DNA of 64,000 nucleotides from Citrobacter europaeus (lineage in GTDB: Bacteria > Pseudomonadota > Gammaproteobacteria > Enterobacterales > Enterobacteriaceae), in contig CP083650.1 in NCBI GenBank assembly GCA_020099315.1, positions 2,914,001-2,978,000 on the forward strand. Reading direction: 5' to 3'. The translations under genes and the position numbers were made by a program. The number at the start of each line of letters is the position of its first letter. The first letter of the stretch is position 1. The notes under the pieces are model-generated. The model was not told where the DNA came from and searched no databases. It saw only the letters and a list, made by a program, of their open reading frames with translations. Positions 63,018-64,000 of the stretch are shown one piece after another.

Positions 63018-63803
63018 ATGCTGCAGGTGACCAGCGTTGAATGGCTCCACTGGCTAAACCTTTACTTCTGGCCTTTGCTGCGCATACTGGCGCTCATCTC
63101 AACGGCCCCTATTCTCAGCGAGCGCACCATCCCCAAACGGGTAAAACTGGGGCTTGGATTAATGATAACCGTCGTTATCGCCCCATCGATTCCCCCCGTA
63201 GACGTCCCCATCTTTTCTGTTGGCGCGCTATGGCAGGCAATGCAACAAATCCTGATCGGCATCGCCATAGGCTTCACCATGCAGTTTGCATTTGCGGCAG
63301 TACGAACCGCCGGGGAATTGATCGGCCTCCAAATGGGTCTCTCCTTCGCAACCTTCTTCGACCCCGGCAGCCGTCTGAACATGCCGGTGCTGGCACGCCT
63401 GATCGACATGCTCGCCATGCTGTTGTTCCTGACGTTTAACGGTCATTTATGGCTTATTTCACTGCTGGTGGATACCTTTCATACCTTGCCAATCGGCGGT
63501 AATCCGGTGAACAGCAATGCGTTTCTCGCGCTGGCGCGGGCGGGTAGCCTGATTTTCCTCAACGGTCTAATGCTGGCCCTGCCGATAATGACGCTGCTAC
63601 TCACACTGAACCTCGCACTCGGTTTGTTAAATCGTATGGCCCCCCAGTTGTCGATTTTCGTCATCGGCTTTCCACTCACCCTCACCGTGGGTATTTCATT
63701 AATGGCGGCGCTGATGCCATTAATTGCGCCATTCTGCGAACGATTATTCAGCGAAATTTTTAATTTATTGGCTGATATTGTCAGCGAAATGCCCGGAAAA
63801 TAA
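63018..63803 (+). CDS. fliR: Flagellar type III export gate protein FliR
   Basis: Single-copy subunit of the export gate. The 261-residue protein has about six membrane segments (start [42 protein letters not shown]). Last gene of fliLMNOPQR; 8 bp after fliQ. Confidence 0.97.
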   Translation: MLQVTSVEWLHWLNLYFWPLLRILALISTAPILSERTIPKRVKLGLGLMITVVIAPSIPPVDVPIFSVGALWQAMQQILIGIAIGFTMQFAFAAVRTAGELIGLQMGLSFATFFDPGSRLNMPVLARLIDMLAMLLFLTFNGHLWLISLLVDTFHTLPIGGNPVNSNAFLALARAGSLIFLNGLMLALPIMTLLLTLNLALGLLNRMAPQLSIFVIGFPLTLTVGISLMAALMPLIAPFCERLFSEIFNLLADIVSEMPGK

Positions 63804-64000
63804 TAACCCTTATTTTTTATCCTGTTTTACTAAGGATTGTCCTAAATTTAAAAAGTGACAACATCCACCAGGATATCTCTGTCGCGGTTTATTTGTTTTT
63901 GCCTCACTCACATAACGCAACATTTACTTTACTTTAAGATGTTTCCTGGCAAATTATACGCAACTTTACGGGATAGTAATTTCGCCTGAAAAACAGCGAA
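63804..64000 (+). promoter_or_regulatory. Upstream region of rcsA (beyond window) with RcsAB box
   Basis: The 197 bp after fliR carry no gene. TAAGGATTGTCCTA (63831-63844) matches the RcsAB box and is placed as at the E. coli rcsA promoter, where it mediates autoactivation. By conserved order (fliR-rcsA), the gene rcsA should start just right of the window; that identity is inferred, not seen. Confidence 0.75.

Overview
The window is a chromosomal segment of an enteric gammaproteobacterium. Gene order and protein sequences follow the E. coli/Salmonella flagellar regions II and III closely (cheA-motBA-flhCD-uspC-otsAB-araHGF-ftnB ... glyW-cysT-leuZ-pgsA-uvrC-uvrY-yecF-sdiA-tcyNL-dcyD-tcyJ-fliZA-fliCDST-amyA-yedDEF-fliE-fliF..R). 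The residue differences from E. coli and several extra genes (a DJ-1 family protein, an RpiB-like isomerase, a DHA2 transporter, a MerTP/transglutaminase cluster) suggest Citrobacter or a near relative. The genus is an inference from similarity remembered, not computed.

Layout. 1-4681: the end of the chemotaxis/motor operon (cheA start, motB, motA), the flagellar master regulator flhDC with a long regulatory region (CRP site and RcsAB box), and uspC. 4699-10694: trehalose synthesis (otsBA) and the high-affinity arabinose ABC transporter (araFGH). 11010-18946: metabolic and iron-storage genes (ftnB, ftnA), flagellar-regulon lipoprotein yecR, tyrosine permease tyrP and yecA, with accessory genes interspersed. 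19155-22841: an accessory cluster: MerP-like and MerT-like proteins coupled to a Tat-exported transglutaminase-fold protein, then an SRPBCC protein, a LolA/DUF1571-like exported protein and a small secreted protein.

22932-34798: a genomic island of about 11.7 kb inserted at tRNA-Leu(UAA). It is bounded by a perfect 123-bp direct repeat that starts in the tRNA anticodon loop and runs past the 3' end through the tRNA operon terminator. All six genes are on the minus strand and look like one defence cluster: hsdM-hsdS-hsdR (type I restriction-modification), a YgjP-type zinc peptidase translationally coupled to hsdR, then two DUF262 (GmrSD-like) proteins, only one of which carries a recognisable DUF1524 HNH nuclease. 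No integrase or transposase is present, so the island looks immobile on its own. This is the most interesting part of the window.

34743-44874: tRNA cluster, phospholipid synthesis (pgsA), repair (uvrC), BarA/UvrY response regulator, LuxR-type SdiA, the cystine/D-cysteine transport and degradation genes and flagellar regulators fliZ and fliA. 45037-63803: flagellin, cap, chaperones, amylase, sulfur-related yedEF and the divergent fliE and fliFGHIJK, then fliLMNOPQR, encoding the basal body, switch and export gate. The window ends in the rcsA upstream region, where an RcsAB box is visible.

Regulatory logic that can be read from the sequence: FlhDC drives the flagellar genes, FliA-type promoters precede fliC and fliD, and RcsAB boxes lie both in the flhDC leader and upstream of rcsA, linking capsule control to motility repression.
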